This document shows, piece after piece, positions 47,506 to 49,229 of a DNA stretch of 49,229 nucleotides. The translations under genes were made by a program, and so were the position numbers. Positions within the stretch are counted from its first letter, which is position 1, and each line of letters begins with the position of its first letter. The DNA lies in the IMG/VR virus record IMGVR_UViG_3300020281_001072, positions 1-49,229 of that record. One strand, given 5' to 3'. Source of the stretch: a virus. The notes beneath the pieces were generated by a model that did no database searches, was not told where the DNA came from, and was given only the letters and a program-made list of their open reading frames with translations.

Positions 47506-48891
47506 ATGGCTTTATTAGTATCAGATCAAGGTGAATTACAATCTCTAAGATATCTTGTCAATTCAGATCGAAATATTCCAAGAAACTTGATCCTCAAGTT
47601 GTATACCTCTAATACTGTCCCTGCAGAGACGGACGTACCCTCTCAGACAAAGTATTATGAGCCATATGACGAGACAGGATTAGTCGGATATGGAACCGCA
47701 CCTTCTACAGGTTATCCTGCGGTCAATGTTAATCGTCACGACACAGACTATTCAAGACAATACGGAATTTTACTCAATGGAAGTGAGTGGAATGTTCGTA
47801 CAATTCAAAACGCTATTGCTACACCAACAGGTAGTGGTAACGTAAACGAGTACACCATCACTGTTTCCTCAGTATCGAACATCGCTGTTGGTCATTATGT
47901 AACTGGTGGTAACGTCGGAACAAACGCAGTTGTCGCTGCTATCGACGGTAACACAATCGTTCTTACAGTTAAGAACGCTGCTACATTCAGTAACCAAGCA
48001 CTACAATTTGGTGTTGGTACAACTACTGCTTCCTATCCAGAACAAGAATTTACCTTTACTTCTGCTGCTAATAACATCTATGGTTATTACCTAGTAAGGG
48101 CAAACAATATGCCAATCTCCTTGAATGGTGTTGAGCATGCTGTTACAGTTGGTACTGCTACTACCATATCTAAGGCACAGTCAAGTGGTACGGTTGGTAA
48201 GACATATGTGGACTTGTTCCCATTCAAATCAGAACCTACCGTAACTGGTGTTGGATCTGAGTTTAGTATTGTAGTATCCAGTAACGCTGGTATTACAACT
48301 AGACAAAGAGTTTGGGGTTCAGGTATTGCTGATGGAGCAAGGGTTGTTGGTATCATGAATACTACAACTGTTGTTCTTGACAAGAAGAATAGCGGAACTG
48401 TAACTGGTGTAGCAACATTCTTCAAAGAGATTACTGAAGACATCTGTGTAGGTATGGGTGTTACTCACGGTAACCTTGCTGGAGAGAACACAGGTATTGC
48501 TACTGGAACCACAGTTATTGGTATAGATGAGAAGCTCGGACGAGTTCATCTAAGTAGCGAACTAGAGAACAACATTCAGAACGCTACTGGTAACGTTGTT
48601 TACTTTAACTTTGCTGAAGTTAGTGTTGGAGCAACAGATCACGGTTTAGAAGTTGGAGACATCATTTACGTTGCTGCTGGTGCTGCTAACACAACTACAA
48701 CTTCAGGAACATATACCATTCACACCACTGAGAATGAGAGTACATTCACTACGACTCCTGCTCTGAGTGGAATAGGAAGTGCTTCACTTTACAGTAGCAT
48801 ATTCTTCGCTGAAAGGTTCACAAATGGTCCTTACAACATCCAGAACAACGGAGACCAAATTAAAGTTACATTGAACGTCAGCCTCGACTGA
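47506..48891 (+). CDS. Putative virion structural protein
   Basis: 461 residues. N-terminus MALLVSDQGELQSLRYLVNS is helical; the body is beta-rich with repeated turn motifs (VSSVSNIAVGHYVTGGNVG; VVSSNAGITTRQRVWGSGI; EDICVGMGVTHGNLAG) that look like three related modules of a fibre or baseplate-wedge protein. Ends at a strong terminator. Unit driven by its own late box. Confidence 0.7.
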   Translation: MALLVSDQGELQSLRYLVNSDRNIPRNLILKLYTSNTVPAETDVPSQTKYYEPYDETGLVGYGTAPSTGYPAVNVNRHDTDYSRQYGILLNGSEWNVRTIQNAIATPTGSGNVNEYTITVSSVSNIAVGHYVTGGNVGTNAVVAAIDGNTIVLTVKNAATFSNQALQFGVGTTTASYPEQEFTFTSAANNIYGYYLVRANNMPISLNGVEHAVTVGTATTISKAQSSGTVGKTYVDLFPFKSEPTVTGVGSEFSIVVSSNAGITTRQRVWGSGIADGARVVGIMNTTTVVLDKKNSGTVTGVATFFKEITEDICVGMGVTHGNLAGENTGIATGTTVIGIDEKLGRVHLSSELENNIQNATGNVVYFNFAEVSVGATDHGLEVGDIIYVAAGAANTTTTSGTYTIHTTENESTFTTTPALSGIGSASLYSSIFFAERFTNGPYNIQNNGDQIKVTLNVSLD

Positions 48892-48917
48892 TATTTGATA
48901 ATCTTTATACTCGTTAT

Positions 48918-48952
48918 GGAGGGGTTGCCTTTGGTGATCCCTCCTATTTTTT
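48918..48952 (+). terminator. Rho-independent terminator
   Basis: GGAGGGG/TCCCTCC (one GU pair) around a 13-base loop, followed by a T run. Ends the 47506 unit. Confidence 0.82.
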
Positions 48953-48970
48953 TAAGAGGACTTATAGAAT

Positions 48971-49229
48971 ATGCCAGCCCAAAATGTAGGAGTTAATTCA
49001 ACCTTCGAGCAACAACGACAGGTTGTTAATATAATTGCTGAAGATATTTTTGACCTCTCCTCCCGTTTTGTTGGGTTGGGGTCGGATCTTTCTGTTGATT
49101 ATGCTAACACTGCTGGTGTTGCTACGGTTGCTAATACTGCAACGACTGCAACGACTGCAAACTATGCTACTACTGCTGGTCTTGCAGAGGTAGCAACTTT
49201 AGCAACGAACGCAAATTATGCTGCTGTTG
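48971..49229 (+). CDS. Structural protein, N-terminal fragment cut by the window edge
   Basis: Starts MPAQNVGVNSTFEQQRQVVN; Shine-Dalgarno-like AAGAGGA lies 12-18 bases upstream. After about 40 residues an Ala/Thr ladder begins (NTATTATTANYATTAGLAEV) of the kind seen in the 33190 and 40656 proteins, so a further fibre-like protein probably continues to the right. No stop is reached. Confidence 0.8.
   Translation, partial: MPAQNVGVNSTFEQQRQVVNIIAEDIFDLSSRFVGLGSDLSVDYANTAGVATVANTATTATTANYATTAGLAEVATLATNANYAAV

Overview
The window is a stretch of the genome of a T4-like cyanophage (a myovirus infecting marine Synechococcus or Prochlorococcus). It is AT-rich and tightly packed, with start/stop codon overlaps almost everywhere. 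It combines T4-type DNA metabolism genes (primase C-terminus, nrdA, nrdB) with cyanophage host-derived genes: psbA (D1), four hli genes, plastocyanin, ferredoxin, a purC-like gene and a peroxiredoxin. It also carries tRNA genes, T4-like late-promoter boxes and large repetitive tail-fibre-type proteins.

Layout. 1-5.3 kb: end of a primase-like gene, ribonucleotide reductase nrdA/nrdB, a phosphomannomutase-like HAD protein and a GIY-YIG nuclease. 5.3-8.2 kb: small conserved proteins, a SleB-type cell wall hydrolase, a cupin, and a consensus sigma70 promoter driving about 200 nt of highly structured, non-coding RNA. 8.2-14.1 kb: an unusual run of Fe(II)/2-oxoglutarate-type (double-stranded beta-helix) oxygenases plus a radical SAM protein, including three mutually related proteins, two of them on the minus strand. 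14.1-23.4 kb: a single-direction glycan operon behind its own sigma70-like promoter: gmd, GDP-fucose synthase, GT11 fucosyltransferase, GT6 (ABO-type) transferase, two related putative transferases, a HAD-nucleotidyltransferase fusion, an oxygenase, a GDPD-like protein, and GT4 and GT25 enzymes. 23.4-29.8 kb: a heavily regulated exported protein, three tRNAs, four tandem hli genes, many microproteins, peroxiredoxin, plastocyanin and a thermonuclease. 29.9-33.1 kb: three exported proteins facing three minus-strand genes. 33.2-41.6 kb: a 1779-aa repetitive structural protein, a subtilisin-like protease and a fibre with a cupredoxin C-terminus. 41.6-46.2 kb: a class II aminoacyl-tRNA-synthetase-like gene, a tRNA with Asn anticodon on a Leu-like body, psbA, purC, ferredoxin and another oxygenase. 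46.2-49.2 kb: more putative structural genes, the last cut by the window edge.

How it fits together. The nrd and purC genes supply nucleotides for replication. psbA, hli, petE and petF keep photosynthetic electron flow running during infection. The glycan operon could remodel a host surface glycan or decorate the virion. The fibre, protease and late-box genes belong to virion assembly and attachment. The points most worth following are the possible ABO-like glycan pathway, the anticodon/body mismatch in two tRNAs (one beside an AsnRS-like gene), the amicyanin-like copper site on a fibre, and the structured RNA at about 6.4 kb. Functions are assigned from motifs read by eye; no database search was run.
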